A stretch of DNA of 64,000 nt from Clavelina lepadiformis (lineage: Eukaryota > Chordata > Ascidiacea > Aplousobranchia > Clavelinidae): positions 15,755,501 through 15,819,500 of the forward strand of contig NC_135245.1 in NCBI RefSeq assembly GCF_947623445.1. The letters run 5' to 3'. A model generated the notes under the pieces. It was not told where the DNA came from. It ran no database searches and saw only the letters and a list, made by a program, of their open reading frames with translations. Each line of letters starts with the position of its first letter. The first letter of the stretch is position 1. The translations under genes and the position numbers were made by a program. Shown in pieces: positions 42,298-61,316 of the stretch.

Positions 42298-43285
42298 TGA
42301 AAATATTGAATCAAAAATATCAAAATATTTTAAATATTTTTGATTCGGTAAATATTCCCATTGCCTGTCCACATTAATGCTGCTGGTAAATTAAGTACAG
42401 CAAATAAACTTTTTCTTTGTTTGACTTGGTCGTAAATTGTTGATAAGTTTAAATATAGCAAATTAAATGTTTGTATAAGATAGCGTTGCATGCATTGCGC
42501 TGAAGCCAAACTTGGCTTGGTGATTGGCATGAACAGTGCGCGACCTTATACGATGCATTCAAAAATGTTTAATGTACCGTGGAAACAATTGCTTGACAGT
42601 AAATCTATTTGTAAATTTTATTTGATGATTAATATTTAAACTTAAATATTTCAGATTAATATCAAATGACAAGACTATATTCGGATAAAGATGTTTCCGT
42701 AAACAATTTCAAACCAAATGCGCAACTGAACCTATTGAGCCTAATTGACATACAGCGGTGTAGGTTGTATCATTGCAGGTTATTTTCAATCTACTTGTTC
42801 TACTGCATATTCCATGAATATTTTCAATAAGCATATATGTAAATTACGATTAAGATGTTTCGAGCGCAGTATAAACAGTGTTCACTAAATTCCTATGGTC
42901 CGACCAGAGAGGAAATCTTCTTATCTTCTGTGTTTCCATGTCATGCTATTTACAGTTTCTCTATCTTATAACGGGTAATTTCTTGTACGGTAAAAGTGGT
43001 TGCAAAAAGCTTTACAAAAGCGGTTATAAACACTGCATTAAGTTTAAAGTTACACGTTTCTTTGATAAGGTTTGTTCTTGGTCAGAGCATATTATTATAT
43101 AGTATTGTCTACCAAGACAGATTCGTAAACGGTTTATTTTAGGCCTGCATGTAACGTGGTACGATAAAACCATAGTTACTATAAATATAGACTTTCAGAG
43201 TACAACATACAAGACAAAGAAATAGAGCGAAACACACAGCGAAATTATAATCACAATCAATATACAGTGTTGGTGGTTAGAATAG
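42298..43285. repeat. Upstream segment of about 1 kb shared by trypsinogens 2 and 3 only
   Basis: Present again at 49022-50012, but missing upstream of trypsinogen 1, where the flanking sequences join directly near 37855-37865. It begins with a 39-base imperfect palindrome (GAATCAAAAATATC inverted) near 42309. The short open frame at 42330-42530 is repeated identically in both copies but has no recognisable product. Confidence 0.6.
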
Positions 43286-43360
43286 TCTTTGATGGAGACA
43301 CCGACATACAACTTAGCAACGTACAAAACAGAATGTTATTCTTACATTTCTGTAAGATTA

Positions 43361-45172
43361 CACTGGTCAACACGGTTTTTGCGGCAGACTGTGTTGGTGT
43401 CTTTTTTACCTAATTTTGGGGCGCTGAATCCGAATCTGGCATTATTTTTTTTCTATCACATCACGTTTTTGAGATAATATATATGTTCATTATAAATAAT
43501 ACCACAAATCAGAAACCGCCTTGAAATGTAGAGGTTGTTTTAATTAAAACTGCTGGAACGCTTAATCATGCAAAAGACGAACACAAAGCCTCGAAATCAT
43601 TTAAAAAACATCACTAGAAACTTGCCGTTGAACAATCAATGTAATGATACAGAAACTCCACAATCTTTAAGAGCTCGAAAATTTTCGTTTTAACGGCTTT
43701 TGTTTCTGGGTAGTGGTGAAATTTTCTCTCTTCAAGTTCCAGCAGTAATCTGCCATCATGTGGCAGTCCCATCGGCCTTGGTAGCGCTCTTTCATATAAC
43801 TCTAATGTCGTAGTGAAAGCGCTCACCTTATTTTTCACTGAAGTCTCCAAGGTTTTCAGAAAAGTAATCTAAATGATTTTTCAGAAAATGTAGCGTTATG
43901 CTCATATTGCATTTCATCTCTTGCATGCTGGATAACATTTCTTTTGAGAGGTCTCAATAGTTCTCTGCCTTTCTGTTGCCAAAGGAGTTACTAACAACTA
44001 AAGAAAAAGCATTCCATGCCCTTGCTTCAACTGTGTTCATTGATGCTGCAAAGTTTGGATCTCTGAGCAGCTTCCTTATTTGTGGGCCACTAAAAACTCC
44101 AGCGTTTTTCTTTCTTTTCTTCACTGAGACTTGGAAAGGCTTAGCAGATGTACTTAAAGCAATCTCCATTGTGATCAAGAGCCTTAGCATACCATTGCCC
44201 CAAGTTTGATGGGAAATAGCAGCAGGATGATCTTCTTGGTATCTACTAACGGGTTATGAATGATATTTTTCTCTCCAGGTGTTAAACTGCCCCTTTCTGG
44301 TTACTTATGTTTTATCCAATGCTTATCTATGGCTCTGCTATCCCAGTAGCAGAGAAAACAAGGGTATTTGGTGTAACCACCTTGCTGCCCTAACAGAAGG
44401 TTCATTATATTTACGTCTACACATAATCCCCAGCCATGATCACTGTACTTCAGTGTTTCCAGCACATCCTTAATGTTTTCATACGTTTCTTTGAGTGTCA
44501 CAGAATGTCCTACTGGAATCGATACATATTTATTTCCATTGTAAAGTAACACGCACTTCAGGCTTCGTTTTGAGCTGTCAATTTTCTTTTACATTATATG
44601 AACAATGTTATGTTTATTGTTGACCATGTTTACGTTTTATTAAAGAGCAGAGTGCCGTCACAAAAAGCATTGGCCTTTTAGGTCTCCAGGGCAGATGTAT
44701 ACAGATAAAAATGGTAACTAAGTAATGAGCTACCAAACGTGATGTATAAACCAAGCGCGATGTACAAAGATGGTAACTAAGTAATGAGATACGAAAGAAA
44801 AAATGAATGCGACCACATATATTTTCGAAATTCGAAAAGAGGTCTGTGATTAAAAAAAGATTGAGAACCACTAGATTAAAGTTTACTGAAAACTCTGTCA
44901 TTCTGTGCTACAACAAAACTTCCAGCCAAGGTTTCATCATAGGTGATTTCAATAACAATATTTGATTTGTTGCTGTTATGCGCTCACCGTACCGTCACTA
45001 ACGAAAGTCAAAATTTGATCAATTTATGAAATTGGGGAAAATGCGCAGCGAGAAAACCTGACGTGATAGAGCAATTCTGAGCTGAGAATTGGATTCAGCA
45101 ACCAAAACTTAGCCTAAATCAATCATCAAAGTTCATGCAACAAAAAATTTTTTTTGTTTTTGTAGACCAGTG
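43361..45172 (-). mobile_element. CACTG-ended DNA transposon with decayed transposase
   Basis: 1812 bp, ends CACTGGTCAACA and inverted CACTGGTCTACA, flanked by TTA (43358-43360 and 45173-45175). The matching place in the other blocks (near 37930 and 50094) is uninterrupted and holds one TTA. On the minus strand, pieces of one protein read in order in shifting frames: LGQQGGYTKYPCFLCYWDSR (44301-44552), GPQIRKLLRDPNF (43954-44190), then GERFH and YQGRWD-like motifs near 43700-43870 interrupted by stops. I remember this protein type from many unannotated animal repeats. Assignment to the CACTA/Mirage/Chapaev group rests only on TIR and target length. Confidence 0.75.
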
Positions 45173-46468
45173 TTATTTATGCAAGCTTAGAACGATAGAT
45201 ATTCCGCCTGAAGTACAATCCCGCCAATCCGTAACAATTAACGTTGGCAAAGTTTACAGTGAGTCAAATTTTCCAAGACGAAATCAGTATTTCCAATTCT
45301 TGCAATGAGCTTAATTATGTCTTAGCTATATTTATATCATGTCAGGAATAATTTTTGGTTACATCTTATGCTATTGACAAAATGTTATTTTGTTGAATAA
45401 ATAGTTTAAAATGTAGACATTTTTACACCGTTTTAATATTTCCAGTCACAAGAAATTGGTTTTGACTTTTATTGTGACTGAGTTAACAGAGTCGTAACCA
45501 AACCGGACTCAAGTCGAGTCACCGACTCGAATTATTACAACTCTTTGAGTTACTTCCGATGAGAAAATTGCTAAGTCCATTAACCTGCTACAAGGACATT
45601 CTTTGTTCGATATATGTCACTTCCGGTAAATATTTTTATAGAACAGAGCAAGAAAAATAAATTGTTAAAAATCAATTTATGTGTCTGAATTTCTTGAAGA
45701 CAACAAACGATGAAGAAAACTGTTTAAATGGTGCATAAACTATATTGTTTGGCTCATCTCTTTTTCGAATTGATTTGTAACTCATGACTCCATTAATTTG
45801 TGTTGGAATCAGACAAAAAGACGTCCTTGCGCACAGAATTATATTGTCTTCATTATGTGGATTTACAGTATCATATTAAAGCAAGTATTGAGTATGACTC
45901 CGTCGCCGCTTTAAATGTTAAAGTTGAGACAATAGGTTAAAATCTAATCCTTAACTATATAGTCCAAGTGGAATATTAGAGAAACAAACACTAATTAAAA
46001 CCAACCTGCTGTGGCCATTTAAGGCATCATTATAGGTTTAACGTAACTAGTTTCATGGTAGTAGAGCTATATACGATGTACTGTATTAATTTACCGCTTA
46101 TATTTACTTATGAAAGTTAAGATGCAGTTATGTTAGCAATGAATTTAATTTTTATTTGAATTACATTGGGCATATATATTTACCCCGCTGGATATTTATG
46201 TGAAGAGATTTTTTACAATATTCAATTCTCATTAGTTATTGTTATTATTTGCGAAAACAAATACTTATGGGTGTTATTTGGTAAACTACAAATATGGTTA
46301 TATGCATGTAACTGATTTTATCGTGACGGGCAATTTTTGCGGAAGACGTGGAAGTTTGACAAAGTTTTCTCACTTTCCTGAGCAACGCCATGCATTCAAA
46401 TTTTCAAGTGTTTTTATTTTATTGACTTTCGCTTACATCAAGCGTTTCTATATATTTAAAAAATGCAC

Positions 46469-48496
<2,028 letters not shown>

Positions 48497-48565
48497 CTTT
48501 TCAAATTTCGTGTTTTAACTTAATTTTTAAGTCGTAACGAATGATTTAGGACTTGCTTTCTGCTT

Positions 48566-48611
48566 GTATTTATACCGTTCTTGACTCGTAGCAGGTGTGC
48601 TTTTTTCTGGG
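48566..48611 (-). promoter_or_regulatory. Trypsinogen 3 core promoter
   Basis: TATAAATAC (minus, 48574-48566), CAGGTG (48592-48597) and TTTTTTCTGGG (48601-48611), identical in layout to copy 2. Confidence 0.55.
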
Positions 48612-50094
48612 TTTATTCGTGGCGTTGCGACGTCAAGAAACGGCTGCAATGTTCCCACCTTGAGACAACCACCAGATCTTGAGTGACGTAACCCATAGCG
48701 TGACACTTGTGAAGGTTTCATATTGTTGTTAATTAATTTGAGACACACATGAACTACACTGTATTGTTAAATTATTACTTCTCGGTACCAAGTTGTTGTC
48801 TGTGATATAAACCAGATTTTGAACTAGATTAAAAAAATTCCACTTAATTTAACATAAAAGAAAAAAAACATACGCTTTTAAGTGTAGTCTATTTTTGTAT
48901 TGACAAGCGGGAAACCATTGCTGTATGTATATCGTAACTAAGAACTGAACTTCCTTTGTTTAAAACTACATATATATTTAATATTCTATTTCATGCAGAA
49001 TTGTTGTACTGACGATGCCCATTTGAAAATATTGAATCAAAAATATCAAAATATTTTAAATATTTTTGATTCGGTAAATATTCCCATTGCCTGTCCACAT
49101 TAATGCTGCTGGTAAATTAAGTACAGCAAATAAACTTTTTCTTTGTTTGACTTGGTCGTAAATTGTTGATAAGTTTAAATATAGCAAATTAAATGTTTGT
49201 ATAAGATAGCGTTGCATGCATTGCGCTGAAGCCAAACTTGGCTTGGTGATTGGCATGAACAGTGCGCGACCTTATACGATGCATTCAAAAATGTTTAATG
49301 TACCGTGGAAACAATTGCTTGACAGTAAATCTATTTGTAAATTTTATTTGATGATTAATATTTAAACTTAAATATTTCAGATTAATATCAAATGACAAGA
49401 CTACATTCGGATAAAGATGTTTCCGTAAACAATTTCAAACCACATGCGCAACTGAACCTATTGAGCCTAATTGACATACAGCGGTGTAGGTTGTATCATT
49501 GCAGGTCATTTTCAATCTACTTGTTCTACTGCATTTTCCATGAATATTTTCAATAAGCATATATAGTATGTAAATTACGATTAAGATGTTTCGAGCGCAG
49601 TATAAACAGTGTTCATTAAATTCATATGGTCCGACCAGAGAGGAAATCTTCTTATCTTCTGTGTTTCCATGTCATGCTATTTACAGTTTCTCTATCTTAT
49701 AACGGGTAATTTCTTGTACGGTAAAAGTGGTTGCAAAAAGCTTTAAAAAAGTGTTTATAAACACTGCATTAAGTTCGAAGCTACACGTTTCTTTGATAAG
49801 GTTTGTTCTTTGTCACACCATATATAGTATTGTCTGCCAAGACAGATTCGTAAACGGTTTATTTTAGGCCTGCATGTAACGTGGTACGATAAAACCATAG
49901 TTACCATAAATATAGACTTTCAGCGTACAACATACAAGACAAAGAAATAGAGCGAAACACACAGCGAAATTATAATCACAATCAATATACAGTGTTGGTG
50001 GTTAGAATAGTCTTTGATGGAGACACCGACATACAACTTAGCAATGTACAGAACAGAATGTTATACTTACATTTCTGTAAGATTAATCATACAA

Positions 50095-53926
<3,832 letters not shown>

Positions 53927-53990
53927 TCAGATTTCGTGCTTAACTTAAGTTGTAAGTTGTTACGAATGATTTGAGTGATGAATTCTGCCT

Positions 53991-54036
53991 GTATTTATAC
54001 CGTTGTTTGGGTCCACGTGTAAATTGTTATTTCTGG
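53991..54036 (-). promoter_or_regulatory. Trypsinogen 4 core promoter
   Basis: TATAAATAC (minus, 53999-53991). The E-box is CACGTG (54014-54019), and TTTCTGG follows at 54030-54036 with a longer spacer than in the other copies. Confidence 0.45.
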
Positions 54037-54039
54037 AAT

Positions 54040-55789
54040 TGTTACGATAAGAAACGATCTTATTTTTCCCACTGTGTGATTAACACCATATGTGTAATGA
54101 CTTCATTGCTCACGCCATGGACCAAATTAACTTATACTTTGTTTAAGTTTAATATGTGCTTTGTACTCACTCGTGTTCGCTAAGTGTCATTTTCATTTGA
54201 TATGAAACATATATGCTGTTGCAGGTCTGAACTTTTAATGCATTTTATACCTTAAAGCATAGTCTCGCTAAGTGAAAAGCAACTGTGTTTATACAAATTA
54301 TTTTGACAAGATTACGCAGTAAACCGATGTGTTAAAAATGTTTGAAAAAGCTTGCCGATGGCTCACATAATAAACGTATTAGTTTCACCGCGTTTTCACT
54401 GGTGCTTATCCTTATACTGTGTTAACGCATATTGCGTCAAACTAATTGTATCATATACTGTAGAAGAACCATCTCTATTGCTTTTGTGACGCTACAAAAA
54501 CCATATTAAAATCATGCCGACTATGGTAGCATGCTACAAAATCATATCGTTTAATTTATTACAAATACAGGCCAGAAAGGCTAACGTTGATGCAGCTGTA
54601 CAAATATTCAAAACGAATACTCATATCAATTTCGACAAACCTGAATCTCTTTTCAGTATACAAGAAACTTTCCATCAGATTGAAAACATTTACACCAGAG
54701 TCGCTTAAATACCCCTTCTAATCGCAAGAGCAATTTATTTTGGATCGTTTTGTTGAAGTTATAACAAGAATATTTTAAAGGATGTTTTCAGTGTTGAACC
54801 AAATAGTAACTGATATGCGCAATGTATAGGCCTATGTGTAAAACCGTACCGCAGCAATACCGTTTTACTTCAAGTAAAAACTGCTCTATTGTAAATGAGC
54901 CGTAACAAGAGTTATCACTGAACCTATGAGGCAGTGGATGAACCGTATTTCACCAAAACTAGGTCATATTCATTCTGTTGCAAAGATGCGCTGCAACGAA
55001 TTGCCGACACCTTTGGTTTAAAAATATCTTTGCATAAGAGATTTTTAGGATAGGTTGCTGGGTTTTGAAAATAAAGTACTGCATAGTACTTTAAAAGTAC
55101 TTTAAATGTAATCCTCGTCTTATATTGAAAGAAATACGGAATTCAACATTTTGCAAAAGGTTTGTGTTTGGAGTCTGCACATTTCTTCGTTGCAAAGGGA
55201 TAGCTGTGTTTGCTACTGTAGATGACATCAACTTTTTCTTGAAATGGACGCGAGCTTTGCTAAGACAAAGTGAGGCAGTTGGCAGTTTTCTCACAACGTA
55301 GCAGAATTAGTGTAATTAATTGGTCGTGGTTAATTTGGAACTAAATTGGTTAAACAAGAGCAAGCGCTTAAAATAAGCCAAAACAAATTAAGGAACTAAC
55401 TAAGGATATGAATAGTTCCTTAAACACTCTGTGCACTTTCCCACGGTCTCTTGCGTTATTGGTTACTGTAATACTGGGAGTGTTGTCATTGTTTACTCAC
55501 TATTCATACACTATGGTCTGTAGGGTATTGCTAGGGACTATAAGCCGTTGCTTATTTCTATAAATTTCCTAGAATTTGGCACAAAACATTTTTAATGCCA
55601 AGCTACTTTTGACAAAATACTTAACTCGGGATGTACTTGATTTGATTGCCTACGTAAAACTCCACCCTGCCTACGGCCTATAGAAATACATACCTCTCAT
55701 CCTTTTTTCATGATGGGTTATAAGTTATAACAATACAACCTTGCTGTTTGTACCTGGGATTAATGAGAATATTAGCAAGTGATTACACC
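54040..55789. other. Intergenic stretch, no confident gene
   Basis: AT-rich. The only coding-like piece is 54573-54708 on the plus strand: after an acceptor-like TTACAAATACAG, 45 codons of mixed composition (ARKANVDAAVQIF and onward) end in TAA. It matches nothing I recognise and has no partner exon. Confidence 0.35.
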
Positions 55790-55797
55790 ATCTAAGC

Positions 55798-56736
55798 CAG
55801 GGGTGTCCTACCTTTTTGGCCAAAGGGCCACATGCGATTTACGAATGATTGCGCCGGCCACTTGAGTGTTTATGGCTAATTTCTAATTAAAACCCTCACA
55901 TCAAAATTCTAATCTTAGAAATAAATTGTGATGCAATAAAATTAACTTGAAAAGTGGTGCACCCCTGCACTAGAGACTATAGTACATTATCTATCTATTG
56001 CTCAACTATGTATATTATCTTTTATCTCTACTATCTATTGCTCTATAGCAGCGGTTCCCAAACTTTTCTAAAAATTTTGCCTGGTGGACCCTTTGCAATT
56101 ATTTTGATATTTCGCGGCCCTATAAAAATCAAAGAATGCTATTAGAAAAATGCAAAAACCACACCAATGAAAGAAAAAGTAAAAACTAACAAATACAGTA
56201 AGCGTTTAATGGGATGGGTGCACTTGTTTTGCTGCAATTAACTCATCAATGTTTGGTTTGGTTTTGGATAGCGCAACTCTCATGTCGTGTATTACATCCA
56301 GTCGGTTTCGGTATTTTTTTTTCATATTGAGTAGAGTGGAAATAGTAATAGTACAGCTATAATTTTGAAAACATTCGCTAACTAAAGACTAATATAAATT
56401 AAGCATTACACCCAAGAAAGCTATATAATCGAATCACAATCATTGCTGTACATTGCGGACCCTCTGAAACTGCTTTAAAGCTTTAAAGACTAATTCTCAT
56501 TGCGGACCCTCTGAAACTGCTTAACAGTTGGTCGCAGACCCCAGTTTGGGAACCGCTGCTCTATAGCATAGACTATAGAGCAATAGACAAAGAAAGCAAA
56601 AAATAAATGCGAATTTCTAGGAATGTAAGTTTGCCATAAATTACGTAGGCGATTCAGTTGATAATATAAGTCATTTCGAAAAATACCGCGCGGGCCACTC
56701 AGAACCTTCTCGCGGGCCACGCGTTGGACTCGCCTG
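55798..56736. mobile_element. hAT element (outer), interrupted by a second hAT
   Basis: Ends CAGGGGTGTCCTACC and inverted CAGGCGAGTCCAACGCG, flanked by ATCTAAGC (55790-55797) and ATCTTAGC (56737-56744). Without the inner element it is about 420 bp. Noncoding. Confidence 0.75.
56049..56558. mobile_element. hAT element (inner, nested)
   Basis: 510 bp with ends CAGCGGTTCCCAAACTTTTC and inverted CAGCGGTTCCCAAACTGGGG, and a perfect CTCTATAG duplication at 56041-56048 and 56559-56566. It lies wholly inside the element at 55798-56736 and is therefore younger. Confidence 0.88.
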
Positions 56737-56744
56737 ATCTTAGC

Positions 56745-59700
56745 CTTCTACCAGAGCGTTCCTTAAATCTATGGAAAACCTAGAAATCTCTCCGCACGTG
56801 GGTCAAACATTTTTTCTATAGTTTTAGCTGTGAAGTACTGCTTGACTTGTCGCTATTAAATATATAACAAGAATCTTATTATGAATTTACGAAGGCTTTC
56901 GACTGTCTTTGAACTGTATGTTAATGAACTTTTTCCGTTTGTAACTGTTCTATTCACATTTATAATTAAATTAACAGGTTTAGGTGGTGTATGGGTTGTT
57001 TGGTATAAAGCCAGCAAACATCCTTATCGAGAACTGGAGGTTATAACTTGCAAAGTAATCCTAGAAGAATATTTAAAAACAAATAAACAAGGCCAGATGG
57101 TGCATATATAAGTAGTTGTGAAATAAACGACGAACATGATAAAATGCCCACAAAAAGTAGTTTTTTTGCCTGTCATATGAAGCTTTTATAGTAGGCTATT
57201 ACGCATTTTTCTTTTCACTGGGCCTATTACCCAAGCTTTGCAGAACATGATTGTTGGCCTCCACCGAATTCGTTACCGAGTAGGAATTACGCTGAGGACC
57301 GATTTGTTTTTACAGTTGCAGAAGCATGTGCTGTATGTGCATTTGAGCATGACTGTGGCAAAAGAAAACTGCGATCACGTGACCAAGTTTCTCGCCATGG
57401 TGTCATTGGTAAAGTTAAACGAACGAAAAAAGGTGAAAAATGGCGATTGAGGCACATCGGGAAATTTAGCTTACTATTAGAAAGACAATAAATTTCAAAA
57501 TAAGACATAAATAAAGAAGAACCAAAGAAAATAAAACACGACGGGAAAATTGATAAAAATCAAGCTTATTCAGGACGGGAAGGGCATGAGTAAAGGCCTA
57601 CTCAGTCATGCATTGACCATGCACATATAAGTCATTAATTGAAAGTTTTTAAAAGAAATGACGCTCCATTCTCAAAAGCCTGTTTGTTAAGGGGTGAGTT
57701 AAAAGTGTTTTTATAATCTGTCAATCACTTTTTAATATTGTGAAAATGTATATTTTGATTTTTGATGTTGTGGATTTACAGCATTGGCGTATGTGGTATT
57801 TGAAGGCCGATTTTCCTTATTTGCACCCTGTATATTTTCAAATCTCATTTGATTTGACCTACGCTCTGAAAAAGGATAATTTGGTTACTATATGTAACTA
57901 GGCAGCGTTATGTAAATAAAAAATATGAATTTAACTGCAGTTGTCGTGGGCGTGGCCATTACTATACTCGATGATATTTGATTTATTTCATTTCCACGCC
58001 TTATATTTACGATTAACTTTATTTGTTCGTTCCCGTCGCGCTGATGACAAAAAATAAAAATAATGAAAAAGATGAAAAAGTCTTTTCTGAATATCTATCT
58101 TAGAAAATATGAATGACATCAAAATTTTCTATTACATTTCATCTCGATTGAACAATAAACAGCTCCGTGTCAGCATCCGCAAATGCATTGTTGAAAGCAG
58201 GCATCGAAAATTTCCTCACAATGCTTGATAACTAAAACGACAAGCAACCTACTGTGTTTGACGATCAACCAATTATGTTCTTGGCTATTGTCATGGATTT
58301 ATAACAATACCGTCTGCATAGTGTAATTTTCACAGCAAGCTACGAAATGACATAGGCCTACAAGAACAAAAAAGATAAAAACGCCTATGACCGCCCAAAA
58401 TAGGTTTAAGAGAAGACAGCATGGTCAGCCCTAAGTACGCCAATGAGTGTTTGGAAAACAAAGAAAATAAAGTTAAATGTGGGTTGAATTGTTGTAATGT
58501 AGACCTAACCGTTGGTGTAAGGCGTTCGTCATCTTGTCTGTTAGTAAGCGGAAGGGCACCATGTTCAACTGTTCATTTTCCGAAAAAGTCTATGAGTTTT
58601 TCATTTTTCACAGCTTGTATTTTATGTCGGTGGTCTATTAGACAAAGAGTGTGAGTAGTGGTCAGTCGTTTTTTACAAAAAAGCTCTTTGGAGGCGTCTG
58701 TCTGTCAAGTTATGCTCATGCTTCGATTGGCACATGTTGTTTGCAAATAAAATGAACTCAAGATACTAAAGTTAGTCTCAGTTGTTGGCCAGGAACAGAT
58801 CAGCAAATCATAGAAACGTATCGTTTCTTGCTATGTTGCCTATCATGGTATTGACTCCGGTAAGACTGGAACGCAACCTTTGATTGGAGTCAAGAACGGA
58901 GTCAGCTTAGCAAAGCAACGCCATTCAGTTTTGTGGTATAGGCTAATCGAATGATAGAATGCACGACAGTGATCAGAAGGATGTTGGGAAGAATGTGCAA
59001 CTTTTGTCGTTTTGTACTAACTTATTATTACCGCCGTTTAACCCAATATATGAACTTTCCTTTCTGCTGCAACAAGTGGTATTGTTTTTAACGACAACCA
59101 ACATCGCTCCGACAAGAGGTTGCACCGAACGGATAACTCGTTTTGTCTGATAGGCGATTTACTGGACATAGCCCAATCTTTTAGAATTTTACTTAGTGGC
59201 TTATTAACGCACGGGCGTCGATGTTCAATTCACACGTAAGAACTTTTTGAAAAATGTTATATTTACTGCAAGTTTACGCACACGGTAGTTCTGATGGTGT
59301 GTATTTGTTATTACCTTGCCAGAAATTTAGAAATTATAGATTTGTTTAAACATTATTGTTTATAATTTTGGTCTTTAATCGTGTCATATTGCCTAGTGCC
59401 CTAGTTTATACTATGTTTTCCACATGTCTCAAATTACTGACGTAAAATCATTAACCTTTTTTAACGTTTCCTGCCTTCCGTTGTGTGTTCATTATCTGTA
59501 GGCTACCTCATTTATTCCTTTGTGCTATCTCTGATAAGGGTATACTCTTGTCGAACCCTCGGACATGTTTAACTTTAATGTGTGAATTCTTTTTGTCAGT
59601 TGCTGTGGTTTTATTGTCTAATGATGAATAGCATACCTGCTTTTTCACTTCTTTGAAGGTAGGAAAATGCTATGTAGGGTTTGCTATTTTGTCCGCTAGA

Positions 59701-60820
59701 TAGCGACAGGGAAATACGCACTTTTTGCTGAGTAAGTCATTCTTTGTACAGTATTTCGTTTCAGTCGTATTTTCGACAAGGAAGCACAAAAATACACTTT
59801 ATAGACGTTTCACCACTTGAAGTTATAGGCCTACATGTGCTTCGACACATGTAGTTTGCCACTAATATAATTTAAGTTAATCTCAGTTGTGGACCAAGAA
59901 CAGCTTAACAATGTTCATATATCCCATAGCGTAATAATGACTAACTTTTCCTTACTCTAAAGTTGCGTGTAACCTTTTTCGCGTAACCAACATTGCACAT
60001 GAAAGGACATTTCTAAATTACTCTAGAGTCTAGACTACATTGTAAAGATATGTTTAATTAATCTCTCCTTTACCATTGAATGAGTTATTTTTGAGGTTAT
60101 CTTATTGTTTGCGCTTTTTCTTCTAAAAAATGTTAATGTGAAATTGCTTGACTTCTAGACGAAAAATAAATGTTGCGATAAACGATATCAAAGGTTTTTG
60201 AACATTGTTCGCTCATTTGGATACAGGCTGTTTGTTTGCTAGCTTGACTTACTGTATGTTTGCTTAAGGATGGTTGTTACCTAACCTTGTCCAAGCCTAC
60301 TGGCAGACTGGCGGGAAAAGTTGTTAAAACAATACGGTAGGCTAGTGTCGACTGAGCAGAAACTGATTTTGCAAGTAAATGACATCGCTCAGTGTAAAAA
60401 GAAAGCGAATTAGGTCTAGTCAATCGGTGTAAAAAATTATGCAAACAAGTTGCATTGATGGGCTAAACTGACTTGCTTCGTGGGCAACAGTATGGACTAG
60501 GCTAGGACTCAGTATAGCCTGTAGGCAACAAAAGTGTGCACCAGATGTCCTTGTTTGGGAATTAACTAGCTTACAATTTAGCTTTTTAACCAATTTTTGT
60601 GACCAGTGTGTGCACTTGAACACAAAGCTTGTCCAGTGCACAACGCTGTATTTCCATACGAGACTAGGACTACCGGTGTAGGTTGGTTGTCGTAGGCCTA
60701 TGACGCCTAGGCTATAGGTATAGGCTATGGGAAAATTTTTTTTACGTAGTAGGCCTACAACCTTCAGCTCCCAGCCAAAACTTTTGCGTGGGCTAATGCG
60801 GTTTTGTGGTTGATCTAGAC
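56745..60820. other. Intergenic stretch, no confident gene
   Basis: No recognisable coding exon or transposon end. Plus-strand 57210-57491 is open for about 90 codons with a cysteine-containing segment (EACAVCAFEHDCGKRK) but lacks a start codon and any family match. Other open frames (56881-57111, 58421-58654, 58959-59150) look like chance. Confidence 0.4.
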
Positions 60821-61308
60821 CAGGCTTGTCAAATTCAATCGCACCAGAGGCCAAAACTAAAAACTTATTTAACTCCGTGGGCCGTAAGGATAAAACTTGA
60901 TTGAACATTTCGTGACACGAGTACATGAATTGGAACAGCCAGCGAAACAACACCAAATATTTGGTGTTTTTGACGATGTTTAACTGGGCTATTTTTGATT
61001 AATTATTCTTCTCTTAAATCATTGTGTTTCATTCATCTCCTTGCAAAAGCATTATAGAATTAACAAAGAAAAAAGCAGCCCAGATTACAAGCGTTAGAAT
61101 AAATCGATTTATCCTGTCGTATGGTGGGGCAGCTGTTGTGCTGCTGTATTGTGCGATTTGTTATAATCTTGTTTCTTGCTTGGAAAAAGTAAGTTATAAA
61201 AGATCTCGTGATCCCGAAATAGTTCAATGTATAAAATAACATTGCGGGCCAAGTTTTATAGTAAAACGGGCCGGATGTGGTCCATGGGCCGGGAGTTTGA
61301 CACGTATG
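60821..61308. mobile_element. Nonautonomous hAT element with perfect target duplication
   Basis: Ends CAGGCTTGTCAAATTC and inverted CATACGTGTCAAACTCCCGG, flanked by ATCTAGAC (60813-60820 and 61309-61316). Internal GGGCC-rich patches near the ends are typical of CAGG-type hAT MITEs. 488 bp. Confidence 0.82.
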
Positions 61309-61316
61309 ATCTAGAC

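Noticed and set aside
58421..58654. 77-codon open frame as a small gene
   Set aside because: No domain, signal peptide or flanking splice signals; expected by chance in 64 kb.
60420..60956. 178-codon open frame on the minus strand, the second longest in the window
   Set aside because: It runs from unique sequence across the left end of the hAT element at 60821, has no recognisable domain, and its composition looks like chance.
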